NCBI GenBank assembly: GCA_032718475.1
Contig: JAUCBJ010000565.1
Span: 1-32,621, forward strand
Source of the DNA: Nemertoderma westbladi
Taxonomy: Eukaryota; Xenacoelomorpha; Nemertodermatida; Nemertodermatidae
Direction of reading: 5' to 3'
Length of the DNA: 32,621 nt
Part shown: piece after piece, positions 8,492 through 16,640 of the stretch
How the letters are laid out: every line of letters begins with the position of its first letter
Numbering within the stretch: position 1 is the stretch's first letter
Notes under the pieces: model-generated
What the model was told of the DNA's origin: nothing
What the model saw: the letters and a program-made list of their open reading frames with translations, nothing else
The model's database searches: none
Made by a program: the position numbers and the translations under genes

Positions 8492-8812
8492 TTACTGCTT
8501 TCATTGCTGCATTGAACACAACTACCGGTACGCAAAATACTGCAATCTATAAACCCAGATACCTGCTACCGGTAGGCCTACTGGTAAAAGCAGTACAGCA
8601 GTGTTTTATGTGAAGTAAATAATCTTAATTTAGCGACATCTTATAAGCAACTAAATTTATAATGTATGAAAAGACCAAATGAAATTCAATATTAATTTTC
8701 ACCTGTTTGCATGGATGGTTGTTTTTAGATTATATTTCATTTGGCGGTCCAGTTCGGTCCAGTTCGCCACTCTTTCGATCCAGTTCGGTCCAGATTCGAG
8801 TACAGAACTATT
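8492..8812 (-). repeat. Right inverted-repeat arm
   Basis: Reverse complement of the left arm. Shared blocks include the CTGTAC end, the GGACCGAACT cluster at about 8750-8795, the AACAACCATCC block and TGGTCTTTTCATACATT. The arm differs from its partner by a few substitutions and by loss of one GAACC repeat unit. Confidence 0.8.
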
Positions 8813-8856
8813 CAAAAAACCGCAAGTATTGTGACTTACGGATGTTTCGCATAAAT

Positions 8857-8963
8857 TTAATAAACTAATATTTTAGTTAATAAACTAATATAACTAATAT
8901 TTTAGTTAATAAACTAATATAACTAATATTTTAGTTAATAAACTAATATAACTAATATTTTAT
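8857..8963. repeat. 29-bp tandem repeat abutting a splice acceptor
   Basis: One 20-bp partial copy (8857-8876) and three full 29-bp copies (8877, 8906, 8935) of a unit built from TTAATAAACTAATA, TAACTAA and TATTTTAG. The last copy ends six bases before the exon at 8970. Each copy carries branch-point-like CTAAT words and a TATTTTAG acceptor-like end. Confidence 0.9.
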
Positions 8964-8969
8964 TTACAG

Positions 8970-9109
8970 ATGCTTACTGTGTTTATTGCTGTAATCATTT
9001 ACGATGGAATGTATATTTTCTATAACATGAATATGTTTACATTGGGGGTGTCTCTGTTACTGCCAGCTATTGGTTCATTTTTAGCCGGTGTTATGGGAAC
9101 AGTGTTGAG
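8970..9109 (+). CDS. SLC10A-like: SLC10-family cotransporter, second visible exon (residues 74-120)
   Basis: Exon between TTTATTTACAG and a GTTAGT donor at 9110, entering in phase 0 and leaving in phase 2. It encodes MLTVFIAVIIYDG, completing one hydrophobic helix. A short polar stretch follows, then FTLGVSLLLPAIGSFLAGVMG, which matches the family's helix pattern of small residues and Pro (compare the GTIFPVAGYSLGFLLA-type segment of ileal bile acid transporters). The exon is all membrane helix and short loops, as expected for this part of the fold. The following intron is 274 bp with nothing notable in it. Confidence 0.85.
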
Positions 9110-9383
9110 GTTAGTTTTATAACGAACCCGCTAATTTAGGCCTGTGAGTATTTATTTTTTAATGAAAATTATGTGAACCAAAAAATTACGCCCCAGTCAG
9201 TTGTCAGAGCCACCGGATTCGCACGAGTTCCAAAGAACAATATCAGAATTTAAGAAATTTTGAATTTTATAAATACAAACTATACGACACGTTTGGGTAA
9301 TTTTTTGTGTAATTTGTATCGTAAACTACATGCATGTAGGGTATGTGTTTTGTTAATACTGTAAGATTGTTTACCATTTATAG

Positions 9384-9532
9384 ACTACGTTTATCTGCTA
9401 TTAAGACAATAGCCATTGAGGTGGGAATCCAGAATGCGGGTATTGTTGCTGCTATGGGGAAGTTACTGTTCGACCAACCGGAAGCAGACTTATCCATTGT
9501 GTTGCCCGTGACAACGTTTATATCAACTAGCG
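9384..9532 (+). CDS. SLC10A-like: SLC10-family cotransporter, third visible exon with EVGIQN motif (residues 120-170)
   Basis: Exon between CCATTTATAG and a GTATGT donor at 9533; phase 2 in, phase 1 out. It encodes the family's most diagnostic block, KTIAIEVGIQNAG, equivalent to the RTVALETGxQN motif of SLC10 proteins. In characterised homologues the Glu and Gln of this E-x-G-x-Q motif coordinate sodium. Both are present here, at residues 132 and 136 of the visible part. The rest (FDQPEADLSIVLPVTTF) matches the S(F/P)xPEEL-type loop and start of the last helix. Retention of the sodium ligands suggests a working cotransporter, with unknown substrate. The next intron is 252 bp. Confidence 0.9.
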
Positions 9533-9784
9533 GTATGTACGCCTACAGTACGTACATGTGCTAAACTGCTAAACATAATAAATTACTGTACAGTACTGAA
9601 GAGACACAGTTACTCTTAGAGTGGCCTTAAAGGAAAACACCTGGACTCTTTACGAGTTGGCCCAATCAGTTGGGGGGACATTTGCTAGTCCTATTTCAAG
9701 AGGCGACATTTCGTTGTGAAGTTCCAGCACTGTTTTAATAAACGCACCATTATTATAATGAATATTTTATTCAATTGTTTTTAG

Positions 9785-9938
9785 TGTTATTATGGAATTT
9801 AGTCATAATACATGTCATTGCAAAGCATTATTGCAGTAAATATAAGAAGATCATAAAATCCAATAGAGAGGAGGCGATGAGAGAACAAGGTGAAACAGCT
9901 GTTCAGGAAGAGCAATCTAATATATTATCCTTTATCAG
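9785..9938 (+). CDS. SLC10A-like: SLC10-family cotransporter, fourth visible exon (last helix and start of tail, residues 170-221)
   Basis: Exon after TTGTTTTTAG, with donor GTACTG at 9939; phase 1 in, phase 2 out. It completes the last membrane helix (LLWNLVIIHVIA). It then enters a charged cytoplasmic tail with HYCSKYKKIIKSNREE and EQGETAVQEEQSN. This mirrors SLC10 proteins, where the last helix is followed by a basic then mixed-charge tail. If the donor is not used, the frame stays open to 10002 and adds about 21 mostly hydrophobic residues (YCLVGLCIYLFYLF) before a stop, so an alternative C-terminus is possible. Confidence 0.8.
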
Positions 9939-10227
9939 GTACTGTTTAGTGGGCTTATGTATTTATTTATTTTATTTATTTCGTACCCAATATACAGTAT
10001 GAAAACAATATAGCGGTACCGCATAACTACGACCAGTAAGAAAATACAGCACAAGTACGACCATTAGAGAAAAAAAACAAATATAAGGTTGAGGCACGAT
10101 GGTATGTTGGTAAGCCCAAGTATTGTATAACTACTAATAAGATTGATAAAATGAGATAGACGCACCCTCTAACAGTTGTCAGTTCACTAAGGATCCGTCA
10201 ACTTCGTGGCTCGCCACACAAGACGAG

Positions 10228-10335
10228 AAAGAAAGAGTTTGGTGGGGCTAGAAAGAGTTTGACGGGGCTACAGTAGAAAGAGTTTGACGGGTCTACAGTA
10301 GAAAGAGTTTGACGGGTCTACAGTAGAAAGAGTGA
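10228..10335 (-). repeat. Short inverted stub of the main satellite
   Basis: About five copies of GAAAGAGTTTGACGGG, two or three with the CTACAGTA spacer, read here on the plus strand. This is the reverse complement of the satellite monomer of the 13.1-27.5 kb array, including its ACTGTAG variant. The stub grades rightward into GAAAGAGTGCGACG, the end of a MITE-like repeat. Confidence 0.85.
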
Positions 10336-10343
10336 AAGACTGA

Positions 10344-10382
10344 AAGAGTGCGACGATAAGTTCAACATCACGTCGCACTCTT
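10344..10382. repeat. 12-bp inverted repeat AAGAGTGCGACG
   Basis: Perfect arms at 10344-10355 and 10371-10382. The same terminal word appears at 10415-10434 as a tight palindrome, at the ends of the element at 12619-12757, at about 12293, and as a diverged copy near 27478. It looks like a short MITE or the ends of one. Confidence 0.7.
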
Positions 10383-10422
10383 AAAAGTTATAAAATGCGT
10401 CTTAGATTTAGAGAGTGCGACG

Positions 10423-10972
10423 TACACGTCGCACACTTCGCCTTACTTCAAATTTAGGGATAAAATTTATGAATGGGAATGGGAGAATCTTTTAGGCTCG
10501 TTAAGCCAAGGAATGCCTGTTCACCACCATGGTGATCTTCCACAGTAAACCCTTCCACTCTGTTTCCTAAAGGAATGCCTGTTCACCACCATGGGTGATC
10601 TTCCAAAGTAAACCCTTCCACTATGTTTCCTAAAGGATTACCTGTTCACCACCAAGGGTGATCTTCCACAGTAAACCCTTCCACTCTGTTTCATAAAGGA
10701 ATGCCTTTTCACCACCAAGGGTGATCTTCCACAGTAAACCCTTCCACTCTGTTTCCTAAAGGAATGCCTGTTCACCACCATGGGTGATCTTCCAAAGTAA
10801 TAAACCCTTCCACTCTGTTTCCTAAAGGAATGCCTGTTCACCACCATGGTGATCTTCCACAGTAAACCCTTCCACTCTGTTTCCCAAGTTGCCTTGGTTC
10901 CTATTTATCGACCATTGAAGGATGAAAGCCGGGGTTGGGCTAGGCTGCAGCATTTAAAGCACAGTTCCAAAA
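10423..10972 (-). mobile_element. SINE-like element, left copy, with internal 63-bp amplification; tRNA head missing
   Basis: Matches the copy at 12293-12590 over its outer part (ACACGTCGCAC, then CCTTACTTCAAATTTAGGG) and over its inner part (TTGCCTTGGTTCCTATTTATCGACC to AGCATTTAAAGCAC). Between those parts this copy carries six tandem 61-66-bp units, whereas the right copy has one shortened unit. It stops at 10972 where RT copy 2 begins, so the tRNA-like head seen in the right copy is absent. Confidence 0.7.
10508..10887. repeat. 63-bp tandem repeat, six copies
   Basis: Units begin AAGGAATGCCTGTTCACCACC at 10508, 10569, 10633, 10696, 10759 and 10825, giving spacings of 61-66 bp. Each contains a CACCATGGTG or CACCAAGGGTG word and ends in CCACTCTGTTTCCTA. 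The open frame on the minus strand across it (10638-10847) is only a by-product of the periodicity. Confidence 0.9.
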
Positions 10973-12242
10973 TCTTTTTATTAACTCCAGAAAGACCAAA
11001 ATTTGACAGTTAACTTTGAAAGTCCTCAGCAAGTCTCTGATCGGATGAGCATAAGCTCAAAGGATGGTATGCTTGAGCACGTGGTCGCACTTCTGTTACC
11101 TGGGATCATGGATCCGGAAGTCAGGTGATGTGACGGGATCAAAGGATCCCGACCGGGTTATGTTTGTACGCGTCACCGCAGGCTGGTGGAGAAAATGTTT
11201 GAGTTTGATGTTCCTTCGTTCCGATATATAAAAATATGTAATGATAGCACAGTAATGATAAAAACCGGTAATAGTAATCTGAATGACGGCATATGACGGC
11301 ACTGTGATGGCGGTAAGACAAAGGTCTGCACTGAAACTGACAACTGGGTAACTGAATGATAAACCAGTATGTATGAGATAATATGTGATTACTTCACTCC
11401 TGCATTACTTTGGCCTGCTACCTAGTGGATGCTCTCCCTCGCCCCTATTGGCTAATAACCTACTTCTCGCCTTTCCGCTCTCTGGGAGTGTTTCCCCTCT
11501 GTTGCTAGCCCCTGCTAGCTGTCTCCCCTCCGAGGTGGTTTGACCTCTAACCTTCCTTTGTGTGGCTTTGGGGTTTGTACTGTCCCCGATGTTGGTTGTG
11601 ATACGAGATTAATTATTGCTAATCTCGTATCTCCAACATATTGCTGAAAATCCCACTATCCCATTTTATGAGGGTAATGAGGCGGAACTGAATCCGTTTA
11701 CAGGTGAGGACCTTCGAATACGTATGGGAAAAGCATGGGCAGCCTTGAATAGGTTTTGACTTGACTATTTGGAAGTCACCGAGAATTAATCGGAAACTTG
11801 TCCGATTATTTAGAGCAGCAGTAGTTCCAGTACTCCTCTATGGGAGTCCATGCTGGGCTCTAACTGCTGAGGACACCAAATCTCTGGATGGCACATTCAC
11901 AAGAATGCTACGCGGGTTCATTGTGTCAAGTACAATGCACACATCTCCAACCAGACACTATATAACATTGGAGGTGTCTCATTGGTTCCCCCAAGCATGA
12001 CACTAGAACAAAATCGCCTCCGCTTTGCAGGACATTGTTTTCATCGTGAGGACCAGCCAGTGCATAATCTTGTACTTTGGCAGCCTCATGGAGTGAATAA
12101 GCGTGGTGGACAGCCCATGACTTTCTTGAGACGCATCTTAAAGGACACTGGCCATGAAGACGCGGATAATCTAGCAAATGTCATGGATGATAGGGAGTTG
12201 TGGTGGCGCAATTTTGTCGAAAAACCGGCACAGCATTCTTAA
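10973..12242 (+). pseudogene. RT C-terminal pseudogene (copy 2), frameshifted
   Basis: Same C-terminal blocks as copy 1: KSPRINRKL, LLYGSPCWALTAEDTKSLDG, RFAGHCFHREDQPVHNLV and KPAQHS before the stop. The frame is broken by small deletions near 11002, 11800 and 11910 and a rearranged stretch near 11752-11770, plus the LTR insertion. Clearly dead, and older or less constrained than copy 1. Confidence 0.85.
11129..11702 (-). mobile_element. Solo LTR 2 (574 bp), same family as LTR 1, inverted
   Basis: Begins TGTGACGGGATC and ends GTTTACA on the plus strand, flanked by a perfect 5-bp duplication GGTGA (11124-11128 and 11703-11707). In copy 1 the uninterrupted site reads TCAGGTGAGGAC, which confirms the empty site. 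Read on the minus strand it aligns with LTR 1. Shared blocks include the GATCCCGTCACA end, GACGCGTA, AACATCA-AACTC, CTGTGCTAT and a TACCGCCATCAC block. Divergence between the two is substantial. Confidence 0.85.
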
Positions 12243-12292
12243 AAATGCAGCTGCAATACAGCATGCCGATCCAAAAGTAGTAGTAGTTCAAG

Positions 12293-12590
12293 ACACGTCG
12301 CACTCTTTGCCTTACTTCAAATTTAGGGATACAATTTATGAATGGGAGAATCTTTTAAGCTCGTTAAGCCAAGGAATGCCTGTTCACCACCTCTTCCACA
12401 GTAAACCCTTCCACTCTGTTTACAAAGTTGCCTTGGTTCCTATTTATCGACCACTCAAGGATGAAAGCCAGGGTTGGGCTATGCTGCAGCATTTAAAGCA
12501 CTGTTCCCAAAAAGTGCAGCCCCATCTAGGGATCGAACCAGGGCTCCCTAATTGGAAGCCTAGGAATGCCACCACTAGACAAAGCTGATG
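12293..12590 (-). mobile_element. tRNA-Gly-like SINE, right copy
   Basis: On the minus strand the element starts with a tRNA-like head: A box ATGCCACCACTAGA read in reverse at 12566-12579 (TCTAGTGGTGGCAT), a CTTCCAA anticodon-loop word resembling tRNA-Gly(UCC), and B box GGTTCGATCCC (12529-12539 reversed). T-stem pairs are broken, so it is not a functional tRNA. The body continues leftward to ACACGTCGCACTCTT at 12293 and matches the left copy at 10423-10972. Confidence 0.7.
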
Positions 12591-12618
12591 CTTTTATCTA
12601 TAAAATGTATCTTATATG

Positions 12619-12757
12619 AAAGAGTACGACGTCCTGAAAGAGCGCGTTGCACTCTTACATTTAACATAAATTTTAACATCAAATTTGAACTACCGGGTAC
12701 TAAGGGTAAGGGTACTACCACTAAGGCTTCGCACTCTTTCAGGACGTCGCACTCTTT
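12619..12757. mobile_element. MITE-like element with 22-24-bp inverted repeats
   Basis: Arms 12621-12642 and 12734-12755 pair at 21 of 22 positions around GACGTCCTGAAAGAG, with AAAGAGTRCGACG at the outer ends. The 91-bp core is AT-rich and has no coding potential. Outer words recur as smaller hairpins at 10344-10382 and 10415-10434. No clear target duplication can be assigned. Confidence 0.65.
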
Positions 12758-13084
12758 AAATCTACTACTACTAGGATCGGCATGCTGCATTGCAGCAGCA
12801 TTTTTAAGAATGCTGTGCCGGCTTGTCGACAAAATTGCGCTGCCACAACTCCCTATCACCCATGGCATTTGTTAGATCATCCACATCTTCTAGGCATGTG
12901 GCCTTTAAGATGCGTCTCAAGAAAGTCATGGGCTGTCCACCATGCTTATTCACTCCATGAGGCTGCCAAAACACAAGATTATGCACTGGCTGGTCCTCAC
13001 GACGAAAGTAATGTCCTCAAAGCGGAGGCGGCTTTGTTCTAGTTTCACGCTTGAGGGAACCAATGAGACACCTCCAATGTTATG
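12758..13084 (-). pseudogene. Non-LTR retrotransposon copy 3, 3' end only, inverted
   Basis: Minus-strand copy of the last about 300 bp of the same element. It starts with the reversed TAG tail and CCGATCC end, then encodes PAQHS, RNFVDKPAQ, MTFLRRILK and VNKHGGQP blocks up to the GGTGTCTCATTGG region near 13060. It faces copy 2 across the SINE and the MITE-like element, so the two form a long inverted repeat. It is truncated and has frame damage near 13015. Confidence 0.85.
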
Positions 13085-13399
13085 TTTCTTTAATTCTAAA
13101 ACATATTTTATAATTTTATGAGTCGTTCTCTTTCTTTCTCCAGCAAACTCTTTCTAGCCCGTCAATCTCTTTCTCGCCCCGTCAAACTCTTTCTAGCCCC
13201 GTCAAACTCTTTCTATCCCCATCAAACTCTTTCTAGCGCATCAATCTCATTCTACTGTAGCCCCATCAAACTCTTTCTAGCCCTTCAATCTCTTTCTAGC
13301 CCCATCAAACTCTTTCTAGCCCGTCAATCTCTTTCTACCCCCATCAAACTCTTTCTAGCCCCATCAAACTCTTTCTAGCCCGTCAATCTCTTTCTAGCC

Positions 13400-16300
13400 C
13401 CATCAAACTCTTTCTATCCCCGTCAAACACTTTCTATCCCCATCAAACTCTTTCTAGCGCATCAATCTCTTTCTACTGTAGCCCCATCTAACTCTTTCTA
13501 GCCCGTGAATCACTTTCTAGCCCCATCAAACTCTTTCTAGCCCCGTCAAACTCTTTCTATCCTCATCAAACTCTTTCTAGCCCATCAATCTCTTTCTACT
13601 GTAGCCCCATCAAACTCTTTGTAGCCCGTCAATCTCTTTCTAGCCCCATCAAACTCTTTCTAGCCCGTCAATCTCTTTCTAGCCCCATCAAACTCTTTCT
13701 AGCCCGTCAATCTCTTTCTAGCCCCATCAAACTCTTTCTATCCCCATCAAACTCTTTCTAGCCCGTCAATCTCTTTCTATCCCCATCAAACTCTTTCTAG
13801 CTCCATCAAACTCTTTCTAGCCCGTCAATCTCTTTCTATCCCCATCAAACTCTTTCTAACCCGTCAATCTCTTTCTAGCTCCATCAAACTCTTTCTAGCC
13901 CTTCAATCTCTTTCTCGCCCCATCAAACTCTTTCTAGCCCGTCAATCTCTTTCTATCCCCATCTAACTCTTTCTAGCCCGACAATCTCTTTCTCGCCCCA
14001 TCAAACTCTTTCTAACCGGTCAATCTCTTTCTAGCCCCATCAAACTCTTTCTAGCCCGTCAATTTCTTTCTATCCCCATCAAACTCTTTCTAACCCGTCA
14101 ATCTCTTTCTAGCCCCATCAAACTATTTCTAGCCCATCAATCTCTTTCTACTGTAGCCCCATCAAACTCTTTCTAGCCCGTCAATCTCTTTCTAGCCCCA
14201 TCAAACTCTTTCTAGCTCGTCAATCTCTTTCTAGCCCCATCAAACTCTTTCTAGCCCGTCAATCTCTTTCTAGCCCCATCAAACTCTTTCTAGCCCGTCA
14301 ATCTCTTTCTAGCCCCATCAAACTCTTTCTAGCTCCATCAAACTCTTTCTAGCCCGTCAATCTCTTTCTATCCCCATCAAACTCTTTCTAACCCGTCAAT
14401 CTCTTTCTAGCTCCATCAAACTCTTTCTAGCCCTTCAATCTCTTTCTCGCCCCATCAAACTCTTTCTAGCCCGTCAATCTCTTTCTATCCCCATCTAACT
14501 CTTTCTAGCCCGACAATCTCTTTCTCGCCCCATCAAACTCTTTCTAACCGGTCAATCTCTTTCTAGCCCCATCAAACTCTTTCTAGCCCGTCAATTTCTT
14601 TCTATCCCCATCAAACTCTTTCTAGCCCGACAATCTCTTTCTCGCCCCATCAAACTCTTTCTAACCGGTCAATCTCTTTCTAGCCCCATCAAACTCTTTC
14701 TAGCCCGTCAACTTCTTTCTATCCCCATCAAACTCTTTCTAGCCCGACAATCTCTTTCTCGCCCCATCAAACTCTTTCTAACCGGTCAATCTCTTTCTAG
14801 CCCGTCAATCTCTTTCTATCCCCATCAAACTCTTTCTAACCCGTCAATCTCTTTCTAGCTCCATCAAACTCTTTCTAGCCCTTCAATCTCTTTCTCGCCC
14901 CATCAAACTCTTTCTAGCCCGTCAATCTCTTTCTATCCCCATCTAACTCTTTCTAGCCCGACAATCTCTTTCTCGCCCCATCAAACTCTTTCTAACCGGT
15001 CAATCTCTTTCTAGCCCCATCAAACTCTTTCTAGCCCGTCAATTTCTTTCTATCCCCATCTAACTCTTTCTAGCCCGACAATCTCTTTCTCGCCCCATCA
15101 AACTCTTTCTAACCGGTCAATCTCTTTCTAGCCCCATCAAACTCTTTCTAGCCCGTCAATTTCTTTCTATCCCCATCAAACTCTTTCTAACCCGTCAATC
15201 TCTTTCTAGCCCCATCAAACTCTTTCTAGCCCATCAATCTCTTTCTACTGTAGCCCCATCAAACTCTTTCTAGCCCGTCAATCTCTTTCTAGCCCCATCA
15301 AACTCTTTCTAGCTCGTCAATCTCTTTCTAGCCCCATCAAACTCTTTCTAGCCCGTCAATCTCTTTCTAGCCCCATCAAACTCTTTCTAGCCCGTCAATC
15401 TCTTTCTAGCCCCATCAAACTCTTTCTAGCCCATCAATCTCTTTCTACTGTAGCCCCATCAAACTCTTTCTAGCCCGTCAATCTCTTTCTAGCCCCATCA
15501 AACTCTTTCTAGCCCGTCAATCTCTTTCTAGCCCCATCAAACTCTTTCTAGCCCATCAATCTCTTTCTACTGTAGCCCCATCAAACTCTTTCTAGCCCGT
15601 CAATCTCTTTCTAGCCCCATCAAACTCTTTCTAGCCCGTCAATCTCTTTCTAGCCCCATCAAACTCTTTCTAGCCCGTCAATCTCTTTCTAGCCCCATCA
15701 AACTCTTTCTATCCCCATCAAACTCTTTCTAGCCCGTCAATCTCTTTCTATCCCCATCAAATTCTTTCTAACCCGTCAATCTCTTTCTAGCTCCATCAAA
15801 CTCTTTCTAGCCCGTCAATCTCTTTCTATCCCCATCAAACTCTTTCTAACCCGTCAATCTCTTTCTAGCTCCATCAAACTCTTTCTAGCCCTTCAATCTC
15901 TTTCTCGCCCCATCAAACTCTTTCTAGCCCGTCAATCTCTTTCTAGCCCCATCAAACTCTTTCTAGCCCGTCAATTTCTTTCTATCCCCATCAAACTCTT
16001 TCTAGCCCGTCAATCTCTTTCTCGCCCCATCAAACTCTTTCTAGCCCGTCAATATCTTTCTAGCCCCATCATCATCAATCTCTTTCTATCCCCACCAATC
16101 TCTATCAAGCCCGTCAATCTCTTTCTAGCCCGTCAATATCTTTCTAGCCCCATCATCATCAATCTCTTTCTATCCCCATCAATCTCTATCAAGCCCGTCA
16201 ATATCTTTCTAGCCCCATCAAACTCTTTCTAGCCCGTCAATTTCTTTCTCGTCCCATCAAACTCTTTCTAGCCCGTCAATATCTTTCTAGCCCCATCATC

Positions 16301-16640
16301 ATCAATCTCTTTCTATCCCCATCAATCTCTTTCAAGCCCGTCAATCTCTTTCTAGCCCCATCAAACTCGTTCTAGCCCGTCAATCTCTTTCTAGCCCCAT
16401 CAAACTCTTTCCAGCCCGTCAATCTCTTTCTAGCCTCATCAAACTCTTTCTAGCACGTCAATTTCTTTCTATCCCCATCAAACTCTTTCTAGCCCGTCAA
16501 TCTCTTTCTCGCCCCATCAAACTCTTTCTAGCCCGTCAATATCTTTCTAGCCCCATCATCATCAATCTCTTTCTATCCCCATCAATCTCTATCAAGCCCG
16601 TCAATCTCTTTCTAGCCCGTCAATATCTTTCTAGCCCCAT
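13400..16640. repeat. Higher-order satellite block A (3,237 bp)
   Basis: Marker words place this block exactly 3,237 bp before block B. CGTCAAACAC lies at 13421 and 16658, and CCCACCAATC at 16091 and 19328. The variant order is the same and I see only a few base differences, for example ACTATTTC near 14122 against ACTCTTTC in B. Confidence 0.85.

Larger units (their letters stand above)
6707..8812. mobile_element. Non-autonomous DNA transposon with long inverted repeats (Mutator- or foldback-like), 2.1 kb
   Basis: The left arm (6707 to about 7046) and right arm (about 8492-8812) are inverted copies over 320-340 bp, differing by scattered substitutions and small indels. Both contain near their outer ends a cluster of direct repeats of GGACCGAACT, a feature of foldback-type termini. 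The core of 1.4 kb has no transposase that I can recognise. Long arms, subterminal repeats and a likely 9-10-bp target duplication all point to a Mutator-like or foldback/Galileo-like element. It lies in the SLC10 intron 150 bp before the next exon. Confidence 0.75.
6697..8822. other. Putative 9-10-bp target duplications of the long-TIR element
   Basis: CAAAAAACCG is found at 6697-6706 and 8813-8822, at the outer edges of the inverted repeats. Removing one copy and the element restores AACCGCAAGT, a word that recurs at about 5539, 6570 and 6632. That supports a genuine empty site. A duplication of 9-10 bp is typical of Mutator-like and foldback elements. Confidence 0.65.
2807..8969 (+). other. 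SLC10 intron of 6.2 kb filled with mobile elements
   Basis: Bounded by a GTAAGT donor and a TTTATTTACAG acceptor in matching phase 0. It contains a non-LTR fragment with a solo LTR, a 16-bp satellite, a perfect hairpin, a SINE, a 2.1-kb long-inverted-repeat element and a 29-bp tandem array ending at the acceptor. Each is listed separately. Confidence 0.8.
10973..12285 (+). mobile_element. Non-LTR retrotransposon copy 2, 5'-truncated, split by a solo LTR
   Basis: Homologous to copy 1 from TTTTTATTAACTCC (4079) to the 3' end. It lacks the RT catalytic motifs entirely. A 574-bp LTR splits it at 11129-11702. It ends at about 12285 with CCGATCC and a short GTAGTAGTAG tail like copy 1. Its left junction directly abuts the truncated SINE at 10972. 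Confidence 0.85.

Noticed and set aside
10638-10847. Minus-strand open frame with NRHSFRKQSGRVY repeats
   Set aside because: It is a translation of the 63-bp tandem repeat and has no independent support.
12512-12590. Functional tRNA-Gly(UCC) gene on the minus strand
   Set aside because: The anticodon-loop word and both boxes are recognisable, but T-stem pairs are broken and the head continues into a SINE body.
13118-13378. Repeat-encoded protein of serine, leucine and proline units, also at 20095-20337 and 23355-23597
   Set aside because: These frames arise only because the 39-bp dimer is a multiple of three. They start and stop at random variants, lie within an intron, and the last two are duplicates 3,260 bp apart.
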